A stretch of DNA of 64,000 nt. Origin: Stieleria sp. JC731. GTDB taxonomy: Bacteria; Planctomycetota; Planctomycetia; Pirellulales; Pirellulaceae. The notes beneath the pieces are model-generated. The model ran no database searches. It was not told the DNA's origin and worked only from the letters and a program-made list of their open reading frames with translations. The translations under genes and the position numbers were made by a program. Positions 44,322 to 53,510 of this stretch are shown here, piece by piece. The stretch is taken from contig NZ_JAJKFQ010000001.1 of assembly GCF_020966635.1 (NCBI RefSeq), positions 992,001 through 1,056,000 of the forward strand, given 5' to 3'. Position 1 is the stretch's first letter. The number at the start of each line of letters is the position of its first letter.

Positions 44322-44707
44322 CCGTCCGGAAAAAATGATCGTGTTGCCTCTATAGAGACGTCCCGCAAGTTAACGCGAAATACGGCGACCAAAGTCGTGC
44401 GAGAATCGACAAAATTAAACGGACAATGGCCATTCAGAAAGAATGGAGAATTGGCGATGTCGATTGCTTACCGCTAAACCCCGCTTCGTTTACCCGCAGA
44501 CGCACACCTGGCTGATGTCAGGATAGAACGGTGGCGAGTGTGACAGGACGGTTCAGAGTTGCCGCAGTCTAGATAGGCTATCAAATCTCCAATCATTGGT
44601 CATTTGACAGTCGATTTAAGACAGCCGCGGGTCGCTGGGCAGAATTGTTGGCAAAATCAAAGTCAACCCGCCGCCTAGCCGTCGCGACTGCTATAGGCAT
44701 CAGGACC
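44322..44707. other. Intergenic region upstream of the GYF-SUFU gene
   Basis: 386 bases between two minus-strand genes. It contains no recognisable gene, repeat or hairpin of note. It should hold the promoter of the GYF-SUFU gene and the end of the ABC operon transcript. Confidence 0.4.
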
Positions 44708-45646
44708 CTACATTCGTGTGCTAGTGCCTTTGGTCAAGGCCATGAAGGCTGATTCGAGGTCCAATTCCTCTTCTGTGAACCCTCGAAGCGGGATGTCATT
44801 TTCGATCAGCAGCTTGGGAAGGTCACTGTAGTCATCGATATCTGGCCGAAGAACCACTCGGACGCTCGCATCACCCGGTTCACAGTCCTGCACTTTTTCA
44901 TGCCCTTGTAGACAGTCGATGATGTTTTGCATCTGGTCTGGGCGATGAGGGGTGACGACCAATACTGTGTGTTCACGAACCATGCGAATCACCTCGGTAA
45001 CCTCAGCGTTTTGCTTCAGCTCACCACGGTCGATGATGCCTACCTTGTTACATACGTCGGCAAGTTCGGGAAGGATGTGACTGCTGACGATAATGGTCTT
45101 GCCCATTTCGCCAAGTTTTCGCAGCAGGTTTCGCATCTCGATCCGGGCTCGCGGGTCAAGACCGCTCAAAGGTTCATCGAGTAACAAAACCTGAGGATCG
45201 TGAAGCAGTGTTCTGGCCAGACCCAAACGTTGTGTTTGTCCGCGTGAAAGTGTGTTGGCAAAGGCGTCTCGCTTGAAATCGAGGTCGACGATTTCAAGCA
45301 TCTCGTCGACGCGTTCTTTGCGTTGTTGTCCGTTGATGCGATAGGCGGCGGCAAAGAATTCAAGGTATTCGACAACGGTCATGTCGTCGTAGACGCCAAA
45401 GAAGTCGGGCATGTAGCCGACCAGCCGACGGATTTCTTTGGGCGCGGTGTGGACCGAATAGTCGCACACGTAGGCTTCGCCGTGGGTCGGTTCAAGAAGT
45501 GTCGCGATGATTCGCATCGTGGTCGTTTTACCGGCACCGTTGGGGCCGATGAAACCGAACAGATCACCGGCTTGTAAATCCAAGTCGATGCTTTTGATTG
45601 CGAACGCGTCGCCGTACTTCTTCGTTAAATCGACAGTCTTGATCAC
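44708..45646 (-). CDS. ABC transporter ATP-binding protein
   Basis: 312-aa ATPase with Walker A GPNGAGKTT, the ABC signature LSRGQTQRLGLART, Walker B VLLLDEPLSGLDPRAR and the switch His in IIVSSHILPELADV. It resembles ATPases of the gliding-motility (GldA-like) and multidrug/lipid exporter groups. The C-terminal about 80 residues lie beyond the core ATPase. It starts at GTG 45646, 10 bases after the stop of a large membrane protein in the same operon. A permease would be expected, but none is in the window. The substrate is unknown. Confidence 0.93.
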   Translation of the reverse strand: MIKTVDLTKKYGDAFAIKSIDLDLQAGDLFGFIGPNGAGKTTTMRIIATLLEPTHGEAYVCDYSVHTAPKEIRRLVGYMPDFFGVYDDMTVVEYLEFFAAAYRINGQQRKERVDEMLEIVDLDFKRDAFANTLSRGQTQRLGLARTLLHDPQVLLLDEPLSGLDPRARIEMRNLLRKLGEMGKTIIVSSHILPELADVCNKVGIIDRGELKQNAEVTEVIRMVREHTVLVVTPHRPDQMQNIIDCLQGHEKVQDCEPGDASVRVVLRPDIDDYSDLPKLLIENDIPLRGFTEEELDLESAFMALTKGTSTRM

Positions 45647-45656
45647 GATTTCAAAC

Positions 45657-47960
45657 TCAGGGGCTCAGCAACGTCGACCGAACAGGTAAAACGACGCGCA
45701 CCATTGATAAAACGTTTTCGGAAGTGACCTTACGCAGCTCAGAATCTTGATCCGAGGTTCGGTCGATGACGCCCAGTTGGACCAGGGGCTGCTCGGAACG
45801 ACCGATCAGCATGCAACGATCTTCTGACAGGACGTCTGTTAGATCCAGTTCGCCTAAAATGTCATGTCGCAGTCCCGTGTAAAGCTTTCCGCCGGCAGCT
45901 TCGTGGAACATCAACATGTCCGTGACTCGGCCGAGGTCACCAAAGTCTCCTGGGGACCAAGGTGCCGATTCGGCAGAGCTGTCATCGGAGGAAACCTTGC
46001 GAGTCAGTCGCCAGCGAAAGTTTCGTTGACGCAGATTTTCGATGGAAGGAATCGTCGCTCCGGCAGGAACTCGCGTCGGTAACAGGTAAGCTGTGTTCCG
46101 ATAGATCAACATGCCATCGAGAACGTCAACCGGTAGCGGGTTGGTGAAATCGCCCCGCAGCAAGTCGCTGCCGGGACGACGAATCACCGTTGTCGCTTTC
46201 TCGGAATCGGCATCGAAGTATTTCTTCGTCGCAATTGATTTGCTACTTCGGGGAGCGATTGTCAGGTTCAGGATCTGTGATTTCGATCCTGCAAATTCGT
46301 CGCCTTGGTTTCCATCGGTCTGATCCGCGGTGATTTCGTAGGGCAGCAAATTGTCATTTTCACCAGCCAGTTGAATTCCACCAAACACCTTGCCGGGATA
46401 GCCGAAAGGAAAACTGATCGACTGATTGTTGTCGGTGTCTTTGGTGACCATCTTCGCGAGGTCTTCGGACGCTTCGATAACCAAGTCTGCTTTGATCGGG
46501 TCATGGGCATACAGCGAGGACCACAAAAACGATCGCCCGACACCATCAACCAAGTCCAAGTCGGTGATCTGAATCTGGTTGGTGCGGACTAAGTCCATCG
46601 ACGATTCGGGGGCTTGGATGTCCGGATCCAATTGCGGACGCGCTTGCAAGACAAGAACAATCGACAAGACGACCGCGAATAGTGGAAAGGTGATCCAGCC
46701 TAGCAAGGGCTTGCCCAGAACACGGTTGATCAACAGGTAGTCCAGAGGCCCGATCGCGGCGATCAGGATCAAAACGATCAGCGAAACTAGCGAAAAACCG
46801 AATTGCTTTTTAATTGCAAATTGGTCCAGGACGCCTCGCATCTGACCGGACAAATCGTTGAATGTTGTTGATCCGTCGGCAGCTGCGTTACGGTCATTTT
46901 CTTCTTCCAGCAATTCGCCAACTGCTTGAATCACAAGTTCGGTGCGTTCTGGCCACTCGGCAAACAGCGGTTCTTCCAAGTCGGCTGCAATGACAGATGC
47001 TTTGCCAAGTCCGACGATGTATTCAGCGATCAGAACGGCGGAAACACGGCGAGTGGTGCGGCCAAGCAAAATAGTTTTGCCGGTCCGGCGTGGCAATTTA
47101 ATCCCACGGAAAACGTCTAGCGGGGTTTGGCTACGTGTGTAAGTCTCGAACGCTGCCGGGTCATAGCGATACAGTTCGGCGTCTTCTAGTGGAAGCAGGT
47201 CGATTAACCACGGTGCCAGTTCGGCGACTTGTTCGGTGGAATCGCCAAGTGTCAGTAGAATGCGACCGCCGCTTCGGATCCATCGGGTTAGCGCGGTCGC
47301 CTGAAGTTGATCCATTTGGCCGATGACATCGATACCAGCGCCGTTGATCATCACCAAGTCAACGCCGTCATAGCCGAGTTGTTGTCGAGGCAGGACCGCA
47401 GCGGAAGCAACTTTCGAAACGGCGATTCTGGCTAACTTGTCAGTCAGAACGTTCGACGTGCCGAGTGAGTCGATACCTAGAGGGTCACCGATGGCGACAA
47501 CCCAAGGCATGTTAGGCGGAATCAAGGACGGGCCGAGCGCGGGGTTTCCGGCTTCAGGGAGGCGTGATTTCGCAACCGTCTGTAGTTGCCCATCGACAGA
47601 CGAGCGGACTTCAACGGGGGCGGCTTCCGAACCGGCAACGATCAGACCCAATTCGATCGAGCCCAATTCGTGATTTTGTTGATCACCAGGTTTGATGTCG
47701 GAGGCGTGATAGCGAACTCGGACGCCGTCGCCATCAAGTGTTTCTAGAACAATGTTCTCTGCCGCTTTGACATCGGGATCGGTCAAGCGAACGGTCGTCA
47801 TATGACCGAGTCGGTAGTGACCGTTGATTCCGAATTGGAGCCCATCACCGAGAAGCGGAGTCGCGCTGCCCGATTGGCCAAAGGCAGGCGAGGCAATGAA
47901 TCCGACAACGAGCAAAAGTGCTGAAGCGAGCAGTTGGTAGGCGAGCGGTCGAAGCGTCAT
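45657..47960 (-). CDS. Large membrane protein of the ABC operon
   Basis: 767 aa with a signal peptide (LASALLLVVGFIASPAFG) and a beta-rich exported region. A Rossmann-like region follows (about 180-270, GVDLVMINGAGIDVIGQM, TRWIRSGGRILLTLGD), resembling glutamine-amidotransferase-like folds of gliding-motility and von Willebrand-associated proteins. Two membrane segments lie near residues 390-445 (FSLVSLIVLILIAAIGPLDYLLI; ITFPLFAVVLSIVLVLQA). A C-terminal soluble part completes it. Its start overlaps the end of the MazG-like gene by 4 bases (ATGA). It is probably the partner of the ABC ATPase. Confidence 0.75.
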   Translation of the reverse strand: MTLRPLAYQLLASALLLVVGFIASPAFGQSGSATPLLGDGLQFGINGHYRLGHMTTVRLTDPDVKAAENIVLETLDGDGVRVRYHASDIKPGDQQNHELGSIELGLIVAGSEAAPVEVRSSVDGQLQTVAKSRLPEAGNPALGPSLIPPNMPWVVAIGDPLGIDSLGTSNVLTDKLARIAVSKVASAAVLPRQQLGYDGVDLVMINGAGIDVIGQMDQLQATALTRWIRSGGRILLTLGDSTEQVAELAPWLIDLLPLEDAELYRYDPAAFETYTRSQTPLDVFRGIKLPRRTGKTILLGRTTRRVSAVLIAEYIVGLGKASVIAADLEEPLFAEWPERTELVIQAVGELLEEENDRNAAADGSTTFNDLSGQMRGVLDQFAIKKQFGFSLVSLIVLILIAAIGPLDYLLINRVLGKPLLGWITFPLFAVVLSIVLVLQARPQLDPDIQAPESSMDLVRTNQIQITDLDLVDGVGRSFLWSSLYAHDPIKADLVIEASEDLAKMVTKDTDNNQSISFPFGYPGKVFGGIQLAGENDNLLPYEITADQTDGNQGDEFAGSKSQILNLTIAPRSSKSIATKKYFDADSEKATTVIRRPGSDLLRGDFTNPLPVDVLDGMLIYRNTAYLLPTRVPAGATIPSIENLRQRNFRWRLTRKVSSDDSSAESAPWSPGDFGDLGRVTDMLMFHEAAGGKLYTGLRHDILGELDLTDVLSEDRCMLIGRSEQPLVQLGVIDRTSDQDSELRKVTSENVLSMVRVVLPVRSTLLSP

Positions 47961-48274
47961 GGTTTCTCCGAATCAGGACACTCACAAACCAATTTGGAGC
48001 AACCCGGACAGCCGCTGCCGTATTTAGCGACCAAGGCTTCGTTCAAATCGATGTTTGCAACGTTAGCGATTGTGGCAAGCCAAGCGATGACGTCAGCAAA
48101 TTCCTCGGCCAAATTTTGGCGGTCGGTTCCTCGCAGGGCCGATGACAGTTCACCGACCTCTTCCATCAACCACATGAACGTGCCTTCTACCCCACGGGCG
48201 ACGTCTTTCTCGTAGTACATCTGGTGGATGTGTCGCTGCAAGTCGGCGATCGATAACTCGTTGGGTTTATTCAT
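47957..48274 (-). CDS. MazG-like nucleotide pyrophosphohydrolase with C-terminal cysteine cluster
   Basis: 105 aa, first gene of the ABC operon. The MazG-type metal-binding motif is present: WLMEEVGELSSAL (ExxE) followed by NLAEEFADVIAWLATIAN (ExxD). Family members hydrolyse nucleoside triphosphates, for example dUTP or damaged ones. The last 20 residues add a Cys cluster, CPGCSKLVCECPD (four cysteines), unusual for this family and possibly a zinc site. The 4-base overlap with the large membrane protein gene implies cotranslation, though the functional link is not obvious. Confidence 0.85.
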   Translation of the reverse strand: MNKPNELSIADLQRHIHQMYYEKDVARGVEGTFMWLMEEVGELSSALRGTDRQNLAEEFADVIAWLATIANVANIDLNEALVAKYGSGCPGCSKLVCECPDSEKP

Positions 48275-48679
48275 GGTTTTTCAGCAGGCGAAATCGGTCG
48301 CAATGTTTTAGATCGCAATCCAAAAAACGGGAGGCCTGCCGCGAGTGAATTTATTGACGGAGAGAGGATTTCTTCGAATCAAAACAATCCAGCGGCAAGT
48401 CGGATCCCGCGGGGGACGGATTGGGCTGATTGTAGGGGCCGACGTCTGGATTCGCGATTGGGCTTCGATGAATCCCGTTTGCTGCAAATTTGGAGCGCAT
48501 TGGGCCGACGGAGGCGGATTCAGGTGGAAACGCTATCGCAATAGACGTATTGCCTGTTAGATTGGTCGGGAGATTTCAAATAGGCATTCGTACAGCGCGC
48601 GATCAGATTTGGTTCACTTCGAGAACGCCGATCCGTCTGGAAATGTTGAAGAATTCATTTTTGGCATCGTCTCTGTGCG
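48275..48679. other. Divergent intergenic region between the MazG-like and sulfotransferase genes
   Basis: 405 bases with no recognisable gene. It should contain the promoter of the ABC operon (minus strand) and of the sulfotransferase (plus strand). The start of the sulfotransferase is uncertain, so its first part may really be 5' leader. No repeat or hairpin of note was seen. Confidence 0.4.
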
Positions 48680-49906
48680 TTGACCAGTCGATTCGCTCTT
48701 CCTATCCCACGTCATTCGTTGACCGAAACAGCGCCTCAGCCGAAGTCGTCTAGCGACAAGATTCGTCCAGCGGATTTCCATCGGTATCCGTTCTACGCGC
48801 CTCGTTTTTGGCATGGGATGCGACCGTTGACATGGCTGGGCCTGTTGCGTGAGGGTGGTTTCCAGGTCCATCCGAGTCGCTGGGGCCATGTGATTGGCGT
48901 TTCTTCGGCGGTCCCATTTAATACCGTGATGGCGCGGATCCAGCAGGTCTTTTGTGGACGGCGGCTCGCCGCTGCGGAGCTTCACGGTCCACCGGTCTTC
49001 ATCATCGGCCATTGGCGGAGCGGGACGACGTTGCTGCATGAGCTAATGGTGCTCGACGAACGCTATAGCAGCCCGTCCACATTCCAGTGCTTTGCCCCCC
49101 ACCATTTCCTGATTTCCGAGTGGGCGTTTCAGAAATTCTTCCGTTGGTTGCTGCCGGGCAAACGTCCGATGGACAACATGGCGACCGGTTGGGATCGTCC
49201 TCAGGAAGACGAATTCGCGTTGATGAACCTCGGCTTGCCGTCTCCCTACCGGCACATCGCATTTCCTCGCCAAGAAGCTCGCGACCTGGATTACCTTGAT
49301 TTCAAGGATGTTCCGCGACCTGAAATCGATCGATGGTTGAATGGCTTGCGACAATTTTTGTTAACGGTCAGTAGCGTGACCGGGCGACCCTTGGTGATCA
49401 AAAGTCCGACACATACCGGCCGCATTGCTGAATTGGCAAAAGCGTTTCCTGATGCCAGATTCATTCATGTCACGCGCGACCCTCGTTCGTTGTTTCCTTC
49501 GACGTGCCGCTTGTGGCATAGCTTGGCTGACATCCAAGGTTTGCAAGTGCCACGCCCCTATAAACCTGATGAAGACGGCGGGGCTATTACTCCTGAAAAG
49601 GAATATGTGATCGAGTGCTTCAGCCGGATGTATGGGGCCTATCTACGTGATCGGGAATCGATCGATCCAAGCCGAATTGTGGAACTGCGATACGAAGATT
49701 TGATCGCCGATCCGGTCGAATCATTGAGTTCGATCTATCAACGATTGCGGCTTAGCGACTTTGACTCCGTTCGACCAACGATCCAGCAATGGGCTGCTAG
49801 CGAGCACCGTGCCTACAAGGTCAATCGCCATCGATTGAGCTCTCAAGAGGAAGAGTTGATTCGTGATCGATGGAAAGATTACTTTGAAGCATACGGCTAC
49901 GAGTGA
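48680..49906 (+). CDS. PAPS-dependent sulfotransferase
   Basis: 408 aa of the sulfotransferase fold. The 5'-phosphosulfate loop is visible (FIIGHWRSGTTLLHEL), as is the 3'-phosphate motif (FIHVTRDPRSLFPST), with ELRYEDLIADP further on. Family members move sulfate from PAPS to a hydroxyl or amine of a carbohydrate, lipid or peptide. The first residues are Ser/Pro-rich. The frame starts at TTG 48680; ATG 48818, which begins RPLTWLGLLREGG just after FYAPRFWHG, is the nearest ATG. The acceptor cannot be read; membrane lipid or surface polysaccharide is plausible. It is convergent with the DUF1566 gene, only 1 base between. Confidence 0.88.
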   Translation: MTSRFALPIPRHSLTETAPQPKSSSDKIRPADFHRYPFYAPRFWHGMRPLTWLGLLREGGFQVHPSRWGHVIGVSSAVPFNTVMARIQQVFCGRRLAAAELHGPPVFIIGHWRSGTTLLHELMVLDERYSSPSTFQCFAPHHFLISEWAFQKFFRWLLPGKRPMDNMATGWDRPQEDEFALMNLGLPSPYRHIAFPRQEARDLDYLDFKDVPRPEIDRWLNGLRQFLLTVSSVTGRPLVIKSPTHTGRIAELAKAFPDARFIHVTRDPRSLFPSTCRLWHSLADIQGLQVPRPYKPDEDGGAITPEKEYVIECFSRMYGAYLRDRESIDPSRIVELRYEDLIADPVESLSSIYQRLRLSDFDSVRPTIQQWAASEHRAYKVNRHRLSSQEEELIRDRWKDYFEAYGYE

Positions 49907-49907
49907 T

Positions 49908-51125
49908 CTAATCAGCCGCGTTTATTGACCGGCCTCGTTGACCGGACCGGTTCATCGGGTCGTGAACACAACGAACAAAGGCTCGATTCGAGCTAGCGAT
50001 GCAGTTGTTGGCCCCGCCTTCGTCGTACCATTGGTAGAGCACCGCGTAGTCGGCACCGATTTGATGCGATGTCCAATAATCATGCGAGGGTTGTGATATC
50101 GTCGGCGTGTAACCGGAATGTCTGAACGGAAGTTCGGTCGCGGGGAAGATCGTTGCCAGTTCACCTGCTGTTGGTACACGCCAGTCCTGAAGCCGTTGGA
50201 GCACAAGTTGATCAGCGTAGCGTTGAGCTTCAAAAAAGTTGTGTTTGCCTGATTGACTCCCGTCGGTTTGCCAAAGTAGTCCTGTCTCTCGATCTTCTAC
50301 GTAGAAGCCGTGATCGACAAAGCGATTTGCCTGGATCAGTCCGGCGTCTGTTTTGAGCTTCATTGCATGCTTCGTGACCTTGCCTTGGATTCGATAGTGA
50401 GGACTTCGTTGCCCGAACTTCAAAAATGCCTCGATGACAGAGGGATCTGATGGATTGAGTTGCAAGATATTTTCGGCAACTCTCGTTTGAAGATCCAGCG
50501 GTGCGTTGTAAGCAGTGCTTAGATACAACGGCAACAATTGAATCTCGGCGGCAGGCACACCGCTTGCCGGAGTCATTTTTAGTATGGCATCGAGATGCTG
50601 TTGGTTGTGTTGACCGCCAAGTGACGCCACACTCGCCGGCGAAGAGAATGCAGCGGCAGGCGGCATTGAAGTACGATTCGTAGTCGCTGGGCTATTTGGC
50701 AGCGAGCTCGATGGTCGGGTCGGAAGTCCAAACGATGGTTTCGGTTCGAGTGATGCTGACTTTCGAATCCGCTGTTGATCGTCAGGCGATAGCTTTGCAA
50801 TTTCGTCTCGACTCAACATCGGAAATAGCTGTGGCATCCTGATTCCGAACTCAGGATGGTTGCGGCGTTTGACGACGATAGGACTGGCTTCGAATGCCTG
50901 GCGTGGGTGTCGCAGTAGATAGTCGATCGCGCGCCGGATCTCGATCGGTTTGGTACTCAGAAGGCCCGTTTCTATTTCGCTCGGTAGTGCCTCAGCAGGT
51001 TCATCCGCATGCACCAGCGGCGGATGCTGAACTGCTGTGTAAATGGCGACCGTTGCGAACAGTTGCAGTACAAGACAGAGCCGTTTCGTTCGGTTGTAGT
51101 CAGGCGACTGTAGACGTGAAAACAT
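49908..51125 (-). CDS. Exported DUF1566 protein
   Basis: 405 aa from ATG 51125, chosen because AAGGA lies 7 bases upstream; a TTG at 51140 is less likely. A signal peptide (CLVLQLFATVAIYTAV...HA) is followed by a Pro/Ser-rich linker (about 130-175) and a helical middle. The C-terminal DUF1566 domain (about 265-390) shows GLLWQTDGS, NFFEAQRYADQL, WRVPTAGELATIF, YWTSHQIG and AFVRCVHD, a pattern seen in Fibrobacter/Legionella-type secreted proteins. Role unknown. A strong terminator ends about 14 bases before the ribosome binding site, so expression may depend on read-through. Confidence 0.85.
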   Translation of the reverse strand: MFSRLQSPDYNRTKRLCLVLQLFATVAIYTAVQHPPLVHADEPAEALPSEIETGLLSTKPIEIRRAIDYLLRHPRQAFEASPIVVKRRNHPEFGIRMPQLFPMLSRDEIAKLSPDDQQRIRKSASLEPKPSFGLPTRPSSSLPNSPATTNRTSMPPAAAFSSPASVASLGGQHNQQHLDAILKMTPASGVPAAEIQLLPLYLSTAYNAPLDLQTRVAENILQLNPSDPSVIEAFLKFGQRSPHYRIQGKVTKHAMKLKTDAGLIQANRFVDHGFYVEDRETGLLWQTDGSQSGKHNFFEAQRYADQLVLQRLQDWRVPTAGELATIFPATELPFRHSGYTPTISQPSHDYWTSHQIGADYAVLYQWYDEGGANNCIASSNRAFVRCVHDPMNRSGQRGRSINAAD

Positions 51126-51138
51126 CGATCGATCCTTC

Positions 51139-51178
51139 AAAAATAAAAAAAACTCGCGGCAACTATCTTACCGCGAGT
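51139..51178 (-). terminator. Terminator-like hairpin in the 5' leader of the DUF1566 gene (possible attenuator)
   Basis: On the minus strand ACTCGCGG / CCGCGAGT (51178-51171 and 51159-51152, 11-base loop) is followed by TTTTTTTATTTTT (51151-51139). The DUF1566 ribosome binding site (AAGGA, 51137-51133) and ATG (51125) follow at once. The stem is perfect and the T-run strong. It could end transcripts from the copper-storage gene upstream or act as an attenuator for the DUF1566 gene. Confidence 0.8.
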
Positions 51179-51222
51179 CTTGTAGTCATGTCGAAGTATC
51201 GGGCAGATCGCGAACTCGATCT

Positions 51223-51400
51223 CTAGGTTGTTACCAGGGCGTCGCGATAGCGTGCGATTGCGATTGATCTTCGACGCTGCAAGCCTAATGAATTACCGCT
51301 GGAAATTACGATCAAGTGCTTGGTTTTCGATGCTTTGGTGTCTTCGAGGTTGAAGCCTTGAATCGCTAACGCAAGTTCGTCAGCAACTTGCTTGGGTGGC
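51223..51400 (-). pseudogene. Possible gene remnant or unannotated leader peptide
   Basis: An open frame with a protein-like translation (VADELALAIQGFNLED, HLIVISSGNSLGLQRRR, IARYRDALVTT) ends in TAG at 51223 and is stopped upstream by a TAG near 51401. It has no ATG, GTG or well-placed ribosome binding site. I flag it as a possible decayed gene or a non-coding stretch of the DUF1566 leader. At 58 codons it could arise by chance. Confidence 0.2.
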
Positions 51401-51404
51401 TAGC

Positions 51405-51737
51405 CTAATGTGCCATTGCCGAGCAGGTTTCGTGGCAGTCACGGCAGCATTTCACACACTCGTCCATCCCACCGATCTTTTCACAGCTGTCTGCACATGC
51501 GGCGCAAATCTCCGCACAAGCTGCGCAATAGTGCGAATGGAATTCACTATTGCGGCTCATGAAGCTGACGCATGCTTCACAGGCAGCGATGCAGTCGAGC
51601 ATTAGCTTCACGTGCTCTTTACTAACGTGATCCCCGCCTTCGCTTAGGCAAGTGGAAGTGAACATGTCACCCATCGTTGTCAAACAGCGATGGCAGTTTT
51701 CGATGCATTCTGATTTAAGGTCTACTGAAGTGCTCAT
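51405..51737 (-). CDS. Four-helix-bundle copper-storage-like protein (DUF326)
   Basis: 110 aa from ATG 51737, with a strong AAGGAG ribosome binding site; the frame is open to 51872 without homology. It has many Cys residues on helical repeats (CIENCHRCL, CIAACEACVSF, YCAACAEICAACADSCEKI, CVKCCRDCHETC), as in the DUF326/Csp copper-storage family, in which a cysteine-lined bundle binds many Cu(I) ions. There is no signal peptide, so it is probably cytosolic (Csp3-like). Copper buffering or detoxification is inferred. It is divergent from nothing obvious and lies about 240 bases from the PP2C gene stop. Confidence 0.88.
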   Translation of the reverse strand: MSTSVDLKSECIENCHRCLTTMGDMFTSTCLSEGGDHVSKEHVKLMLDCIAACEACVSFMSRNSEFHSHYCAACAEICAACADSCEKIGGMDECVKCCRDCHETCSAMAH

Positions 51738-51976
51738 TTTGACTCCTTTTATCGGTTGTCGAGTTACTGTTGACGTGTCGTTTTGGTCCTTCACAGTCGG
51801 TCCAAAAGGGTTTTCAAATCGAATAAAGTTAGTCGCACTTCCGATGCCAATTCGAATGTCGCGTCTTTGCATCGACCGCTAAAGCAAGAGACGCGATTGC
51901 AATCAATATGTATGTCGTGGCAGCTGATCAATTCGATCTCGTTTAAGCGCCGAGTTGAGCGTCTGTTTTCTGATAA

Positions 51977-52852
51977 CTACTTGGCCGTGACTTGGCTTAC
52001 CACTGCGGTAATGTTGTCTGGGCCGCCCGCCTCGTTTGCCATTTGAATTAATTTTTCGGTTGCTTGGTCGCAATCTGGTGAGTTCGCGACGACATCTAGC
52101 AACGTCTCGTCGTCAAGAACTCCACTAAGCCCATCGCTACATAGCAAGATGCGGTCACCTTCAGAGAGCTGCGTCCGAACAGCTTCTGGACGGACAATAT
52201 TGCCGCCCGCTCCGACACAGTTCCACAGCACATGACGCCAGTGATTTAACGATGGGTCGTCTTTCTCGAATCCACCATCGGAAATCATCTGCTGAGCGAT
52301 TGTGTGGTCCGTTGTTAGTTGGCGGATCTCGTTGTCACGAATCAGGTAGCAGCGACTATCGCCGGCGTGGACGACGTACATTTTTGGTGGGATGACATAA
52401 GCCATGGTGACGGTGGTCCCCATCGAGCGACTTCCGTCGTTGCTTTGAGACCACAACTTTTGCTGAATGGAGACTAGGCAGTGAGACAGTTCTTCGACGA
52501 AGTCGTCTTCATCCGAAGCGGTGAGCTTTAGAAACCACTGCATCATGTCGAGCACGTATCGAGCAGCGGCCTCGACAGCAATGCGGCTTGCCTTTTCACC
52601 GTCCGCATGACCGCCCATCCCGTCGGCTACAACGAGAAGGTGACCTTCTTGGCAACCGAAAAGCTCGTTTCCGCACTCGCTGTGATTAACGTCCGTGGCT
52701 CGGATTGTCAGCTGCCGGCGCAAATCGGCGATCAGGTAATGGTCTTGGTTTTCGCGTCGTTTTTTTCCCACGTCGGAGCGACCAGCCACTAGCAGTTCTA
52801 GTGACTTGGCAACGTCCAAGTCGATGGTCGTGTCGGCTGATGACTGTAACAT
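51977..52852 (-). CDS. PP2C-family protein phosphatase
   Basis: 291-aa serine/threonine phosphatase of the PPM/PP2C type. Metal-binding motifs are visible: RRENQDHYL near the start, VVADGMGGHADGE, VVHAGDSRCYLI, LCSDGLSGVLDDE and GGPDNITAVV. It removes phosphate from Ser/Thr of proteins, usually countering Hanks-type kinases, which are numerous in planctomycetes; none is adjacent here. A short N-terminal region of about 30 residues precedes the domain. No membrane segment, so cytosolic. Confidence 0.95.
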   Translation of the reverse strand: MLQSSADTTIDLDVAKSLELLVAGRSDVGKKRRENQDHYLIADLRRQLTIRATDVNHSECGNELFGCQEGHLLVVADGMGGHADGEKASRIAVEAAARYVLDMMQWFLKLTASDEDDFVEELSHCLVSIQQKLWSQSNDGSRSMGTTVTMAYVIPPKMYVVHAGDSRCYLIRDNEIRQLTTDHTIAQQMISDGGFEKDDPSLNHWRHVLWNCVGAGGNIVRPEAVRTQLSEGDRILLCSDGLSGVLDDETLLDVVANSPDCDQATEKLIQMANEAGGPDNITAVVSQVTAK

Positions 52853-53022
52853 CGTTCAGGGCTCCCACCGCCATTCCGGCGGGTTGTTAAGTGGGACGGT
52901 TGGTGTGTGGTTAATTTCTCGTTGCGGTTCAAGTCTTGTGCCAATGCAATCGCCAGTGGCGCGGTGTTTGCTGTCTCCGTCCGGGAAATATCCATATTGC
53001 CTCGCCTCACCTTGGGAAAACG

Positions 53023-53241
53023 ATGGGACAGAAATTTCAAGTCAAGCAACACGTGCAGTGGGATCATGCAGGAAATACCGCGAAGGGCCAGATCACCGAA
53101 GCGTTCAAAGAAAAGGTAACGCGAACAATCAAGGGAAATGAGGTGACGAGGAATGCCAGTGAGGATGAACCTGCCTACCTGATTGAACAGGAAGATGGCG
53201 ATCGCGTTCTCAAAAGTGAATCGGAGCTGTCGAAGGCGTGA
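53023..53241 (+). CDS. HVA1/DUF2945-family small protein
   Basis: 72 aa from ATG 53023, with the DUF2945 ('hypervirulence-associated TUDOR domain') pattern: VKQHVQWDHAGNTAKGQI, YLIEQEDGDRVLKSESEL. The family is a single small beta-barrel, often annotated as unknown in bacteria. The frame is open upstream to 52936, but homology starts at this ATG. It is on the plus strand, divergent from the PP2C gene. Function unknown. Confidence 0.85.
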   Translation: MGQKFQVKQHVQWDHAGNTAKGQITEAFKEKVTRTIKGNEVTRNASEDEPAYLIEQEDGDRVLKSESELSKA

Positions 53242-53510
53242 ATCACGCAACCGGTGTCGTTCGATACAGCGATCGGATCGATTGGTATGAATTCAAGCAG
53301 TCTGGCCGATTGGCCACCGGGTGTTTAATCGAGCAAGAACGAAGGGATGTGGGCAGCGATGTGGGACTACATCATCGTATTCGTCTGTCGTGTAGGTTTG
53401 CCGAGGAGGCTGCGGTACAATTGTTCGCTGCGAATCGCTACGCATGAACAAGTCTCCGGTGACTGGGAAAAGTTTCAGTCGTCACCCACCAACAACCTGC
53501 CGTTCCGAAA

